From the NCBI GenBank assembly GCA_019022495.1, contig JAFEKR010000001.1:3534001-3598000 (forward strand): a stretch of DNA of 64,000 bases. The letters run 5' to 3'. Below, piece after piece: positions 43,777 through 55,088 of this stretch. The notes under the pieces were generated by a model. It searched no databases. It saw only the letters and a program-made list of their open reading frames with translations, and was not told the origin of the DNA. Position numbers and translations under genes: made by a program. The DNA comes from Epichloe hybrida (Eukaryota; Ascomycota; Sordariomycetes; Hypocreales; Clavicipitaceae). Position 1 is the first letter of the stretch. Each line of letters starts with the position of its first letter.

Positions 43777-45768
43777 ATGCGTACTGTTCCTTCAGCGCTC
43801 CCCATCATTCGCATCGCCAAAGGCACCTTCCATCGACATCATCCCAAATCACGGCCCTCACACGCCAACCCGTCCCTGCTGGATGATCTGACTTTTGAGT
43901 TACCTTCGTCTTCTCTCGAGCCGCACAACTGGTGTGTCGTGGGACCGTCGCTCTCTGGGAAGACGACGTTTCTGCAGGTCCTCAGAGGCAGGCTGCTGTG
44001 TGAACCGCCCACGGCGCGATCATACCCGTACTTGTCTGGGGAGCATGTCCCGGCGCGGCTGAGGAGTCCGCGACAGGCTATCCGGTATGTCGGCTTTGAT
44101 GCGGAGGCTACGTGGGGTGGTTTGGGTGGCAGCGTGACCACGTCGGCGTTCATGTCGGCTCGGTATGAGTCGAGGAGGGAGATGACGGACTTTTCAGTGA
44201 GAAACTTCCTCCTCGGTAACACCGAGTTGAACCCTCTCCAGGCGCCATCGGGAGGGGAGGACGATGGGACAGTCTCAGCCGGGTTGCTGGATCGGGTGGT
44301 GAAGGATTTGAGGCTGCATCATCTGCTGGATCTTCCCGTCACATTTCTGAGCAATGGGCAGGGAAGACGGGCAAGGATAGCACGGGCACTGCTGACGAGA
44401 CCGGAGGTGCTGCTTCTGGACGAGCCGTTCATGGGCCTCGATCCGCCTACGGTGTCGGGACTGAGTCCCTTGCTACAGTCGTTGGCCGAGAAGGCGAGCC
44501 CGAGATTGGTGATGAGTGCGCGGCCGCAGGACCCGCTGCCCGAATGGATCACGCATTTGATTTATCTGAGGAGCGATTGTCAGATTGGGTCAATGGGCCC
44601 CAAGGACGTGGTTCTAGACGGGCTGAGGAAGTACGTCCAGGGAGTGAGGCTGGGTGGGCTCACGGAAGATGAGAAGCTCCCGGTTCGTACATTGACGGAC
44701 ATTGGGAGGGTTCTGGTTCCGAGGTCAAAGAGGCAAGCCGCGGCAGCAGGCTTATCAGACGGTGGGCAGGAACGAGACACGCATGCGCTGACGCCCATCA
44801 ACCCTGATGCCGAGCCGCTCATTGAGATGGACGGGTGTCGCGTGCAATACGGCGACAAGGTCGCGTTGGGAAACTGGTCCCAGGAGACGACGACGCCTTC
44901 CGGCCAAAAACAAGGTTTGATATGGACGGTCCGACGCGGCGAACGATGGGGCGTTTTTGGTCCCAACGGGTCCGGCAAGACTACCATTGTGTCTCTCCTC
45001 GGTTCGGATCACCCACAGGCGTATTCCATGCCCATTCGACTCTTTGGCCAAAGCCGTCTCCCCGAGCCGGGGTCGGGCTCGAAACCACTTACTTTCTGGG
45101 ATGTTCAATCCCGCGTCGGCCATTCCAGCCCCGAGGTCCACCAGCACATGCCTCGAGGCCACACGATTCGCAGGGTCATCGAGAGCGCATGGGCAGCGAC
45201 CTTTGGCGCGCGCCCCAAACTTGATGCCTCGGACAAGAACAAAGTCGATGCCGCCCTGCGATGGTTCACCCCTGAGCTGAAGCCCAGCCCTGCGGCGAAT
45301 GTCTCTGCGGCGAAGGTGCCGCAAGATGAAGATGAAGATGACGTATCATGGGCAGACGACTACATGTTTGGCGAGATTTCGTTTTCTGCGCAACGCGTCG
45401 CCCTCTTCATCAGATCGATGATCAAGGCGCCGGATGTGGTCGTTCTGGATGAGGCCTTCTCGGGCATGGATGACGCCGTGCGCGACAAATGCGCCTTGTT
45501 CTTGATGGACGGCGAGAATAAGACGTACCGGGGGGGCGAGATGGTGACGAGCGAGCAGAGCGAGGAGGGGCGCGTGGTGATTCGTGGTTTGTCCGATCAG
45601 CAGGCGTTGATCTGCATCGCGCATATCAAGGAGGAAGTGCCAGACTGCGTGAGAGAATGGATGTGTTTGCCCGAGGCGAATACGGGCAGACCGGCGAGGT
45701 TTGGGAGATTCGATGGGCCGCTGCGGGAGGATGAGAGGCGGTGGGAGGAGGTCTGGGGGTTTAATTAG
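43777..45768 (+). CDS. Soluble twin-domain ABC ATPase (YDR061W/ModF-like)
   Basis: Single exon, 663 residues, no membrane segment, so it is an ABC ATPase without a permease part. Domain 1: Walker A GPSLSGKTT (about residue 56), signature LSNGQGRRARIARAL, Walker B VLLLDEPFMGLD. Domain 2: Walker A GPNGSGKTT (about 400), Walker B VVVLDEAFSGMD, but the signature region reads FGEISFSAQRVALFI instead of LSGGQ. An acidic run (DEDEDD) interrupts domain 2. Homologous fungal proteins are annotated as mitochondrial or cytosolic ABC ATPases of unknown role; function is not known here. Intact C-terminus. The ATG at 43777 is the first in frame. Confidence 0.85.
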   Translation: MRTVPSALPIIRIAKGTFHRHHPKSRPSHANPSLLDDLTFELPSSSLEPHNWCVVGPSLSGKTTFLQVLRGRLLCEPPTARSYPYLSGEHVPARLRSPRQAIRYVGFDAEATWGGLGGSVTTSAFMSARYESRREMTDFSVRNFLLGNTELNPLQAPSGGEDDGTVSAGLLDRVVKDLRLHHLLDLPVTFLSNGQGRRARIARALLTRPEVLLLDEPFMGLDPPTVSGLSPLLQSLAEKASPRLVMSARPQDPLPEWITHLIYLRSDCQIGSMGPKDVVLDGLRKYVQGVRLGGLTEDEKLPVRTLTDIGRVLVPRSKRQAAAAGLSDGGQERDTHALTPINPDAEPLIEMDGCRVQYGDKVALGNWSQETTTPSGQKQGLIWTVRRGERWGVFGPNGSGKTTIVSLLGSDHPQAYSMPIRLFGQSRLPEPGSGSKPLTFWDVQSRVGHSSPEVHQHMPRGHTIRRVIESAWAATFGARPKLDASDKNKVDAALRWFTPELKPSPAANVSAAKVPQDEDEDDVSWADDYMFGEISFSAQRVALFIRSMIKAPDVVVLDEAFSGMDDAVRDKCALFLMDGENKTYRGGEMVTSEQSEEGRVVIRGLSDQQALICIAHIKEEVPDCVREWMCLPEANTGRPARFGRFDGPLREDERRWEEVWGFN

Positions 45769-46039
45769 TCACAGATGGGAAAAAATAAAAATAAACGACA
45801 TCACAGTAGATGCGTGCGTGCTTGACTCTCTGTTCTTGAAATTGCCAAGTGAGGCCTCGTGAAAGCAGTCATTTGAGCCCACTACGACGTGACGCCATAC
45901 TCATTTCAGTTTTTCAGTGCCCACTCACTCACTCACTCACTCACTCACTCACTCACTCTCACTCGTTCACTCACCCACCTCATCTCACCCTCACGGTCCG
46001 GTCCGGGCCCCAGCATGCATCCCATCCTTCGACCAAACA
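45769..46039. repeat. Short intergenic spacer with (CACT)n
   Basis: The CACT tetranucleotide is repeated about ten times at 45922-45962, just upstream of the DUF202 gene. It is in the leader or promoter of that gene. Confidence 0.7.
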
Positions 46040-46929
46040 ATGCAACGCCGCACGTCACCCGACAACACACCAACGAAATGCTGCGTGCCCATATCCTCCC
46101 TCGCCGCGCCCGTTGAAGTCGGCAAGATAGAGTACGTCGCGCACCTCCCACCATCTTCCAAGACCGCCAACGCGGCGTCAACCCCCAACAACTCACCAAT
46201 TCTTTCCCACAGATCATGCGGCCGCGCGGGACCATCCGCCTTTTGCGCGTGGCCACCCCTCGGACCGCTGCTGTTCGAGAACGAGACGTCTGATGCGCGG
46301 GACCATTGTGCCAACGAGCGGAGTATGTTTTCCCAGAATGATGACTAGGAGAGGTAGGTGAAAGGGGGACTGACCTCGCAGCGTTCCTTTCCTACATCCG
46401 CCTATCCGTCTTTATGGCCGTCCTGTCCGTCGCCATCACGCTCTCCTTCCATCTCAAGCACGAGCCGACCGACCTGGAGAGACGCGTGTCGAAGCCGCTG
46501 GGGGGCATATTCTGGATCCTATCCGTGCTGATGCTTGCTTTGGGGCTGGCGAATTACATAAGTGTGTTTCCTTCCCTTCTTCCTTGCTTTTCTATTTTGT
46601 TTATAGCCTGTCGTTTGTTACGTGGCGAGTAGCGTGGCACGTCATTTACCTTGTTCTCGCGGCGTTACAGAAACGGTGAATGAATATAGTCGCAGGGCGG
46701 CAATTGTGCAGACGGGCTGGAGGACGCAGCTGGTACGTCGTGTTCCCCTTGGTTTTTTTTTTTTTTTGGCAATGGGGACGAGAACGCATGCTTACGTTGC
46801 CCGTTGTAGATATTGGGCATGGTGGCATTTTGTATTGTTGGAACGTGTGTTGTGTTGTTGGTTATTACCAAGATGCGGCAGCAGGAGGAGGGGCTGCTGC
46901 AGTCCGTTTGGATGATCAGATGGCAATGA
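46040..46929 (+). CDS. DUF202 membrane protein
   Basis: Four exons: 46040-46322, 46382-46561, 46671-46732 and 46810-46929; phases 1, 1 and 0 give 214 residues. The domain begins LLFENETSDARDHCANERTF and continues LSYIRLSVFMAVLSVAITLS, a motif order (RDHxANERTxLxxxR) shared with the domain found in VTC subunits and bacterial YidH. Three hydrophobic segments are seen: FMAVLSVAITLSFHL, GGIFWILSVLMLALGLANYI and LGMVAFCIVGTCVVLLVIT. The ~80 residues before the domain are Ser/Pro-rich and not conserved, so the start at 46040 is the first in-frame ATG rather than a proven one. Function unknown; a membrane role in ion or polyphosphate physiology is only suggested by the VTC link. Confidence 0.85.
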
Positions 46930-47279
46930 GTGGAGGTGACGGTGCAAGGACGACTTGCGTTCTTCGCGTCCCGTGACTGTTGCTTGACTTTTTTTCTTTT
47001 CTTACAATGCTAGTCCGGGATGTATGTGTCGTCGAGTTGCCCAGAGCTGGATTATGACGAAGCCTCCCGAATCGCACAGCACGCATTCTTCCTGCAGTCC
47101 CTTTCAGAAAAAGATGCGCGTGTCCAACGCTGTGAAGCTTTTCTCCCAGTCTGGGTGCAGTCTGTCTGGGATTGTTCAGAGAAGTCTAAGTTTTTAGAGT
47201 ACATGACCGACGACGTATTCGCGGTGCCGTTGCCTTGCTATATAAATGTGAAATGAGTTGCCGTGTCCCAGCCGAGATT
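46930..47279. other. Convergent 3' region
   Basis: 350 bp between the DUF202 stop and the glycosyltransferase-like gene stop; nothing else seen. Confidence 0.5.
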
Positions 47280-49751
47280 TTATTCCTCGCTCTCCTGACA
47301 AAAGAGGTCGTCGGCGGTATCCCCCTTCTCTCCGCGTATGCCTTGCATCATGTCCTCTTCGCCGCAGCCACCGACCTCTTTGCGGAACAGGGCAGTGTAC
47401 CTCTGTGCCTCTTTGGCAAAGCTCGCTGGTGCCGAGAGTTTGCCGTCCCACGAGAGGAGAGGAAGCCCGACGGGCGACTGCAGCTCTCCCCCTTCAGGCA
47501 ATGTGTCGAGCATGTTGACGGGCGAAGTTGGGTCAAAGGGCTCGCTGCTTTCGTCTTGGAAATGGGCGAGCGGCGAGCTTGGTGATGCGTCTTTCTGGTA
47601 CTCCTCTGGCGGGTCGGGGATCTCGCTGTGTACGCCGAGGACGGCATCGGCCGTTGGCTTGCTGGGGTAGAGGGTGTAGTACCCGCGTACACGGGCGAGA
47701 TGGAGGGCGTATTCTAGCCATGCGGGATATTTCTTGCCCGCCGTCTTGTGGGTGATGAGGGATGGCGGTGAGGTCATGGTCTTCTTGTGGTAGAGCGTCT
47801 GCGATATGAAGTGGTGAAGCTCGACCCATTTGTCGCCCACGAACAGCATGGCCTCGCTGTTGGGACGTTGCCACAGGAAAGCTGTTTGTCCTCGGGATGT
47901 GTATTTGGACGTGTCTTTGGACGTGTCTTTGGATGTGTCTTTGGATGTGCCTCGTGGCGCGGGAGGGGAAAAGGCCGTGGTTCCGTCTATCAGTGTGTGT
48001 GGCACTGAGAAGGCAATGCCCATCAGGTTTGCGTCGTAGTCTTCCATGAGCGCCATTCTGGAGTGCAGTCGGTGTAGCAGGGAGTATTTCACGTCTAGTC
48101 AATGGGAGACTCATGGGCCAGGCATGGGTCAGCATGGATGTGGCCAAAGACGACCGACGGCTTTTTGGGAGAGGGATGGATTGATTGCACAGCACAGCAC
48201 AGCACACGTACATTGAAAGAACTGAGGCGTGATTTCCGTGTGGGGAGCCAATACCAGCACATGGGTGCTGGAAGGGTCAGTAGGCCAGAAGGACTCGACG
48301 AAGCGCGCGGAGCTGTCCTCCTCATCCAAGGGCTGCCGAGTGATTCGACGGCGGAGTGAAATCAGTTGCGGCTGCTGGCCGCCATGGGGAGTCGGGCGAG
48401 GCCATTTGAAGTCCTTCAGGAACGACTCCAACAAAGGCTCGACGACGTTGGGCAGCTCAATGGTGATGTGGGGGGTGTGAATGCCGGCAAGGTCCGCCTT
48501 GGCAATCGACCGGAGAAGCCGCTCGAGGTTCGCCGTCTTGGTCGGGGTGGCGTGAATGAGAATGTCGAACCGCACCTTGTTCCAGGCTGCGGAAAGAGCA
48601 TCATCATCATCCATCAATCAGCATTGCTCCCGAAACGCAAGGGAAAGGGGGGAGGGGGGGGATGATCAAAGATTGCGTCGTACCTGAAAGAGCTAAAGCG
48701 TCCAGCTTCGAAATCCACGAGAGGCTCTTTCCGGGACGCTCAGGCAGCTCGATGAGAGCAGCTTGTGTGGACAGGATCTGGTGGCGGGCCGGGCCAAGGA
48801 AATAATCTTCCTCGGCGGTCGTGGAATCTATAAACACTACCAGTGGATGAATGTGGGCGTCGAGGTGATCTGGAGGCCGGAATTGATTCTAGTTAGCGTC
48901 AACTATTGCTTTCCAATCTTTGATTCTTTGATTCATGCCTCGTACAAAGTGCTCTTGTGATTGCTATCTGAGTGCGGTGCTCAGTTGAGGTTTCATAGTG
49001 ATCGGGTCGAGCATCTATAGTTTTTTATTGTTTTTATTTCAACTGATTTAGTAAACGTGGCTTTTTTCCCCTTTCCGTCTTTTTTTTTCTTTCTCTTTTT
49101 TTCCACATGGCTCAAGCTCAACATACCATGCGTCATGAGCTGACATTCCTTGTCTATGCCATTGATCTCGAGTAGCGCCTCGATAGTGACGTCAGCCACG
49201 CCCATGAAAGCAAAGTGAACAAGGTTTCGACGTTCCATGGACATTTCACAGGCCATGGGCAACAATGTCGAGGCGCTCCTGAGACTCGCGGCAGCGAAGA
49301 GCACGTTGCGATTCCTCTGCAACGGGCCACCCGTTGCCGAGAAGCGGCGGAGCGTCGATGGCAGCGCGGGATACCGAATCGGCCCGTCGTACTTGGGCTG
49401 ATGCTGTCTCACGGGGCCCTCGGGTGTTGTCGGTTCATGAAACGATGTCGACGATGGCACCTTGGCAGCGTCGGGCGGAGGCTCCCCGGATCGAGAAGAC
49501 AGCTCCGGGTTTGGAAACGAGGGCGAGTCGTTGCGACGGCTGACGAGGTAGAAAAGAGCTGCGATGACGAGGCCGCACGCCACGGCCACGACGCGCCTTC
49601 TCCGATACCTCCGCGGCACCCGCCATCTTTTCCACTTGGTGGCGCCGTGTCTAGCGTGGCCCGGCAGGCTGAGATGGTCGTCCTTTTTGGCCATGTCTCC
49701 GTCGTCGTCGTCGTCGCCGCGCCACAGCTGCCATGCCCGCGACGAGGTCAT
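47280..49751 (-). CDS. Type II membrane glycosyltransferase-like protein (fungal GT2-like family)
   Basis: Five exons: 49751-49127, 49014-48946 (69 nt), 48869-48684, 48586-48212 and 48094-47280; all joins share phase 1 and give 689 residues. One N-terminal hydrophobic anchor (VVAVACGLVIAALFYLV, about residues 54-70) after a basic stretch puts the catalytic part in the lumen of the secretory pathway. The body starts KYDGPIRYPALPSTLRRFSA and contains MSMERRNLVHFAFMG, then DARPDHYETS and EEDYFLGPARHQI, and WNKVRFDILIHATPT, HVLVLAPHTEITPQFF and FLWQRPNSEAMLF, which recur in a fungal family usually labelled glycosyltransferase 2. The substrate is unknown. The hidden 69-nt exon is needed to restore the family sequence. 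A coding 12-bp minisatellite adds four KDTS repeats. It shares a 417-bp divergent promoter with syo1. Confidence 0.82.
47898..47950. repeat. 12-bp coding minisatellite
   Basis: About four copies of CGTGTCTTTGGA/TGTGTCTTTGGA, inside exon 5 of the glycosyltransferase-like gene, translated on the minus strand as repeated KDTS. Copies differ by single bases. Phase is kept because the unit is 12 bp. Confidence 0.85.
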
Positions 49752-50168
49752 ACTGACTGGGTGTGTCGACAGGGCAAAGGGGCGAGGTCTCGAGGTCAGA
49801 AGCTAGACGCAGGAAGCAAGAAGCAGAATGCAGCGTGCAGCGTGCAGCGTGCAGCATGCAGACGGAGGTTCGGCCAGACGAGGTGCTATCCGAACCTCGT
49901 CGCCTTCACGCCTTCACGCCTTCACGCCTTCACGCCCTCAACAAGGGTATGTTTCATCAATGGCTACCCTGTAACCCGGACCCACGTTTTTATCTGAGAG
50001 ACCCACCCACGGAGGAGCAACTCCAAGAAAAAAAAAAAAAAAAAAAAAAAAGATCGCCGGCACCAGATCCCCAGCAGTCAGTTGCCGCCCCGACCCCGAC
50101 CCTGACCCCGACCCTGACGCATGCGCCGGTTTCATTCAGTCGTGGAATCAGAGCGTGAGCATTGAGCC
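49752..50168. promoter_or_regulatory. Divergent promoter with minisatellites
   Basis: 417 bp between the start codons of the glycosyltransferase-like gene and syo1. It has GCAGCGT units at 49829-49860, 9-bp CGCCTTCA-type units at 49901-49938, an A24 run at 50028-50051 and CCCCGACCCTGA-type units at 50090-50120. No gene. Confidence 0.65.
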
Positions 50169-52268
50169 ATGGGCAAGTCACGCCGCAACCGAGGCGGCGC
50201 CTCTCAACGACGAGATCCCATTTCAAAGCCCGTCAAACCGCCCTCTGACCCCGAACTGGCCGCCCTCCGAGAAGCCAAGATCCTGCCCGTCATCAACCAT
50301 CTCCGGAATGCGGACCCCGAGTCTCGCTCCTCGGCAGCCACCGCCATCACAGACCTCATCCAAGACACCCGATGCCGCAAGCTGCTCCTGCGCGAGCACA
50401 TCGTCCACACCCTTCTCACACAGACTCTCACGGATGCCGCTTGGGAAAGCAGAGCTGCCGGCTGGGGCATACTGCAGGTGCTGGCTCAGGAAGAGGAGGC
50501 CGACTTTTGCGTGCACCTGTTCCGGTCCGACGTCCTGACGCCGATTGAGCACGCCGCCAGGACGGTTGGCGAGAAGCTGGTGTCGAGGGACCCCGGATTC
50601 GACAAGCTGCCCAGGGGGGAGAGAACAGCCGTTGCCGCCATCACCGCATCTCTTGTCGCTCTGCTCACGGCGCTGGCCGAGGCGGGAGATGAGCTCTCGG
50701 ACGCCATCTCGACCAATGCCACCGTGACCGACTTGCTCTTCCTGCTCATCACACATGGTGGGCAAGGGCAAGGCAGCGGCGGCGGCCATGACGCAGGCAA
50801 CCTCGCCAACCTGCGCGGCGATGCCCTGGCATGCCTTATGATTCTGACCGAGGACAACGGCGACCTGGCCGAGAGGCTCGTGGCCAACACCGAGTGCTAC
50901 CAGTCCCTGTCTGCTCTCAAGAACCAAGTTTCCGGCCATGGTGTGCTGGCATGCGCCACCCTTCACAATGTCTTTGCTGCGCTGGAAACCCTCAAAAACG
51001 CGCCCCTTGTTCCCGAGGCCGGCGATGCACTGCTCATACCCACCCTCGCCAAAACGATTGCGGGAGTGCAGCCCGGCCAGAGTGCCACCGCGAACGGAGG
51101 CGAGGGCTGGTCCAACCCAGTCGAGCAGCAGCAACTGGCTCTAGAAACGCTCGCCTCCATCGGCACCGCCTTGATCTCCGCCAACGCTGACGCCTCCTCT
51201 GCTCCCCCGGCGGCCAGCAAGGACCAAGGCGCGGCCGAGGCCAACGAAGGCGACGCGGACATGGACATGGGTGATGTCGAGGGCCAGGATTCGGGCGCAG
51301 CAGAGGACAACGACGACGACGACGACGACGACAACAACGACGTAGGAAGCGAAGGCGGCGAGATGGACCAAGACGAAATGGAGGCCGACATGGAAATGGT
51401 CACGGGCGCAGGCGGCCCCGACGACGAACAGGACAACATGGACGACGAGACGCATGTGCTGAAAGCGCTCCTCGACACGGCCATGCCCGAGCTCATCCGC
51501 ATCGCCTCCTTCCAGCCCAGCGACGACGACACCCTCCGCCTCCAAGGCCACGCCCTCTCGGCCCTCAACAACACGGCCTGGTCCGTCTCGCTAGTCGACT
51601 TCTCCGACGCCCAAAACGCGGGCATACAGAAAGCCTGGCTCCCCGTCGGCCGCACCCTCTGGCAGCACGTCATCACGCCCATCCTCGCCAGCGACACGGC
51701 CGACATCAACCTCGCCACCCAAGTCACGGGCCTCGCGTGGGCCATCGCCCGCAGCCTCGGCGGCCACACGCCGCTCCGGGGCGACGAGCACCGCAAATTC
51801 ATCTCCCTCTACCAGGCCACCAAGACGATGACGATGACGAACCCGCAGCAGGGCGACGACTCGCAGGATCCCTTCCAGCGCCTCGGCGTAAAGTGCGTGG
51901 GCGTCCTCGGCCAGCTCGCACGACATCCCTGCCCCCCACCCCTGAACCGCGAGATCGGCTCCTTCATCATGACCCTGCTGGCCGGCCTGCCGGACACGCC
52001 CGCCGCGGATGCAGTAGAGGCCCTCGGCCACGTCTTTGAAATCTACGGCAACGAGGACTTCGCGTACGACGCCCAGGTCTTCTGGAAAGATGACTTCCTG
52101 CCGCGCCTCGAGGCGGTGCTGCCCAAGGCGAGAGCCATGGCCAAGAGCGTGCACAAGAAGACGCAGGCCGAGTTGAGGACCAGAGCCGAGGAGGTCGTGT
52201 TGAACCTGACGCGGTTCTTGGCTTACAAGAAGAAGCATCAGCCTCGGGAGATGATGAATGCACCTTGA
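50169..52268 (+). CDS. syo1: Symportin Syo1 (nuclear import of Rpl5/Rpl11)
   Basis: Carries ribosomal proteins Rpl5 and Rpl11 together to the nucleus for 5S RNP assembly. Single exon of 699 residues with a strong start (MGKSRRNRGGASQRR, a basic N-terminus). The N-terminal part is ARM/HEAT-like (ILPVINHLRNADPESRSSA, ITDLIQDTRCRKLLLREHIV, WESRAAGWGILQVLA). A long acidic insert (about residues 345-425, with runs of Asp/Glu) interrupts the solenoid as in the family, and HEAT-like repeats resume with LLDTAMPELIRIASF and LRLQGHALSALNNTAWSV. The C-terminus ends in a helical repeat and basic tail (AYKKKHQPREM). Neighbouring antisense frames are shadows of the strongly GC-biased third positions. Confidence 0.9.
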   Translation: MGKSRRNRGGASQRRDPISKPVKPPSDPELAALREAKILPVINHLRNADPESRSSAATAITDLIQDTRCRKLLLREHIVHTLLTQTLTDAAWESRAAGWGILQVLAQEEEADFCVHLFRSDVLTPIEHAARTVGEKLVSRDPGFDKLPRGERTAVAAITASLVALLTALAEAGDELSDAISTNATVTDLLFLLITHGGQGQGSGGGHDAGNLANLRGDALACLMILTEDNGDLAERLVANTECYQSLSALKNQVSGHGVLACATLHNVFAALETLKNAPLVPEAGDALLIPTLAKTIAGVQPGQSATANGGEGWSNPVEQQQLALETLASIGTALISANADASSAPPAASKDQGAAEANEGDADMDMGDVEGQDSGAAEDNDDDDDDDNNDVGSEGGEMDQDEMEADMEMVTGAGGPDDEQDNMDDETHVLKALLDTAMPELIRIASFQPSDDDTLRLQGHALSALNNTAWSVSLVDFSDAQNAGIQKAWLPVGRTLWQHVITPILASDTADINLATQVTGLAWAIARSLGGHTPLRGDEHRKFISLYQATKTMTMTNPQQGDDSQDPFQRLGVKCVGVLGQLARHPCPPPLNREIGSFIMTLLAGLPDTPAADAVEALGHVFEIYGNEDFAYDAQVFWKDDFLPRLEAVLPKARAMAKSVHKKTQAELRTRAEEVVLNLTRFLAYKKKHQPREMMNAP

Positions 52269-52683
52269 AAAAATAAGAAAAAAAAAAAAAAAAAAGGTGG
52301 CTATAGTACGGAGTAGACGGGACATTTTAATTCACTAAAAAAAATCATTGGCGGGCAATTTGGATAGGTATGCATGAGGACCTGGGTATATCAAAAAGTT
52401 TGCATAAAAGGGAGTAACGCGTTGATTCATTCCATTACATTGCGTTGCACCACGATGGAATGTACGTTTAATGACAAGACGAGATATAGATAGTCATTCT
52501 ATTGAAGCGTGGATCGTGAACCTTGCAGTTGTTGCAGCAAACATGCGCTGACCTGTGTACATAGTCCGTATGTAATCATATTTTTTGAACAACCCCCCCA
52601 CATCAATTGTCGTACACACGGCAGGCGGATATTTGCACATTAATCAAGCTCCCAAGCAATGAATGAATGCATCAACATCCCAA
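52269..52683. other. Convergent 3' region with A18 run
   Basis: Separates the stops of syo1 and mlh1. It contains A18 at 52278-52295 followed by TACGGAGTA at 52307. No gene. Confidence 0.5.
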
Positions 52684-55088
52684 TCAGCACCGCTCAAATA
52701 CACGGTACAAACCCTTCAGGCTCGCCACTTCCAAGATGCCCCCGTTCATGAGGGCCTCGGTAGCCACCAATTCCGTCTTGAAGGCCGGGAAAAATATGTT
52801 CTCCACCGCCCACCTCACATGCTGCCTTCTCTTCTTCACCTCGGCAGGAACAGTCTCCTCGTCGTTGTGCCCGGGCACCGGCGGGACAGGCAGTTGCTCC
52901 GGCACATGAAACGTCGCCAGCTCCCGCAGAAACGTTGCGAAACAGGCCTTCTCTTCGGTCCAGCGGACGTTGGGTCCGAGACGTAGCAGAAACCGCGGGA
53001 GCTTCGACAACGGAGGCGTGTACCCTTTTACCATGAGGGGGATCGAAATCAACTGTCCCGCCGGAGAGATCTCCAGCGAAAAGTACTCCTGAAGCATCTC
53101 TCTCCGTTCGACAAGCTGACCGGCCACTTTGTCGACAATGGCGTCCAGGGGAAAGTCGTTGTCCGAGGCCTCGAGGGCTTTCTTCTCGGCCTCGGCGGCT
53201 ATTCGCAACAGTTGTCGCAGCTCCAGGGCGGGACTGAACCGGATGACGCCAAAGTTCCCGAAATCGTTCAGGCCCAACTGATAGAAGTATTCAAAGCACG
53301 TGTGCCCATAATCAACTAGGAACAATTTGACGCCGCCTTGTATCGCTGCCAGTCTTCTGCTGTCGTCCACGATGCCAACAAATGTGTGTGTGGAGAAAAT
53401 CTCGGTCAAATCATTATGGATACCCTCGCGTACCTCCCTGCGTAGCTCCTTGATGCTGTTCAGCCTGTAGACAGTCGCTCCTCGACCATCTATTGTCTCG
53501 TACTCGATATTCTCGGGCACAGCCAGCGGCTCGTCTTCCATGGTGGCCGCCTCGGAAGAGCTCTCGCCGGCTTCCGCACGCGAAAACATTGTAGTTATCT
53601 TGCGAGCGTACGTGTCGGTCCGAACCAGGTCGTTTGAGTTCCTTCTCTTCTTCCCCGTCACCATGAAAATGGATTTCGGAGCAGGCTCATCGTCCTCGCC
53701 CGTTGCGCCGCCGGATACTGGCTTGGCTCCCGGGAGCAGGGTTTGTGTCCTGAACGTTCGGCTTGTGTCGACACTCGCCAGCTGTGATTCAAGCTCCGTG
53801 CAAACCGCCTGCACAATCTCATCTTCGTTGAGAAAATGAACCTCCCGCTTCGTTGGATGAACATTGACGTCGACGCGAGCTGGCTCGATCTGGAGACTCA
53901 GGTAGATGAAGGGGTGGCCCCCCTTGGGGAGGAAGTTGACATAGGTCTGTTCGAGCGCCTTTTTCAAATGAGAAGACTCCACGCTTCGGCTGTTGATGAA
54001 AAGTAGAAACGTCGTTTTCTTAATGTGGTAATTTGCGTTGGTGGCCAGGATATGCGCCCTGAAACCCCAACGATCATCTGCGGCTTCGAATTCGACCAGC
54101 TCGTTGGCTACACTACTTCCGTAAATCTGTCGAATCCGGTCAGACGTAGTAGACTGGCTCTGAATGGACAAGCTACTGGAGGCTTCCCCGGCCTTTTTGC
54201 AAGTGAAGCCCACACCTTTGCAGTGGATAGAGTAGCGTCCGACCATGTCAAGGATCTTATTGAATTCGTCGGCATGGGATCGGAACGCTTTCCTACGAGT
54301 TGGAATGTTGAAGAACAAGTCCTCCACTGTGATCTGAGTCCCTGGCCGACCTGCCACCGCCTTTGGCTCTACGGGCTGGCCGGGCTTAGGAGCCGCCAGA
54401 CTGCCATCCTGATAGTGAGCCCGCCACGCCAAGGTTGAATTCTTGGTCTTGGTCGTCACTGATAAATGGGCAATGTGACTGATGCTCGCGAGAGCCTCTC
54501 CTCGAAATCCATATGTCTCTATAGATGACAGGTCCTCAAAGGCCTTGATTTTGCTCGTGGTATGCCGTTCACACAGGATGGCCAAATCGTCTTTCTTTTA
54601 ACAAGATAAAAAATAATTGTTGGCGGTGGTACTTTGGGAGAGAAGACAGCACGGAACAAAGGAAGAGAGGGAAAAAATCCCCATTCAGGACACACACACC
54701 TCAATCCCACAGCCATTATCTGTGATTTGAAGAAGCTTCAATCCACCGTCCTTGACGAGAATATCCAAAGCCGTGGAACCAGCATCAACGGCATTCTCTA
54801 TCAGCTCCTTGAGAGCATGTACCGGGGCGACAATAATTTCACCTGCTGCAATCTTGTTGACTACATCTGGGTCCAAGGCCTGTTTTGACGAGGAAATGCG
54901 TGATTAGCCACAGCCTGGATTGAGAGCCGAGTGTACGCTCGGAGAGACATTGATGCAGTGCCCCCATCCCCCCCGTTGGCAGTTGTGGAAAAACTTACCT
55001 TGATACGACGGGCAGGTCGGGGCTCATCGGGGGAATCTTCTGCTTTCCGCTTGGTACCCGAAGGGCTGTCGACGTCCATGCGGTCCAT
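52684..55088 (-). CDS. mlh1: DNA mismatch repair protein MLH1
   Basis: MutL homologue, partner of PMS1 and MLH3 in nuclear mismatch repair and meiosis. Three exons: 55088-54999, 54879-54700 and 54594-52684; phase 0 throughout, 726 residues. The GHKL ATPase motifs are intact: [31 protein letters not shown] and [19 protein letters not shown]. The N-terminal exon is a short basic/acidic extension ([18 protein letters not shown]) with a second in-frame ATG at residue 4. The C-terminal domain includes [12 protein letters not shown] and ends in the conserved FERC of MLH1. A variable linker around residues 370-480 is Ser/Glu-rich. Intron 2 ends in AAAAG with few pyrimidines, a weak acceptor, yet the junction CGIE-KDDLAIL is exactly right. 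Confidence 0.95.

Noticed and set aside
44755..45324. 189-residue minus-strand frame opposite the ABC ATPase
   Set aside because: Covers the second Walker A region in antisense; no motif.
45917..46039. In-frame 5' extension of the DUF202 gene with poly (THSL) repeats
   Set aside because: Begins with GTG, not ATG, and is only the translated CACT microsatellite.
50223..51134. 303-residue minus-strand frame opposite syo1
   Set aside because: Antisense shadow of a GC-rich coding exon with strong third-position bias; same for 50963-51802 and 51591-52325.
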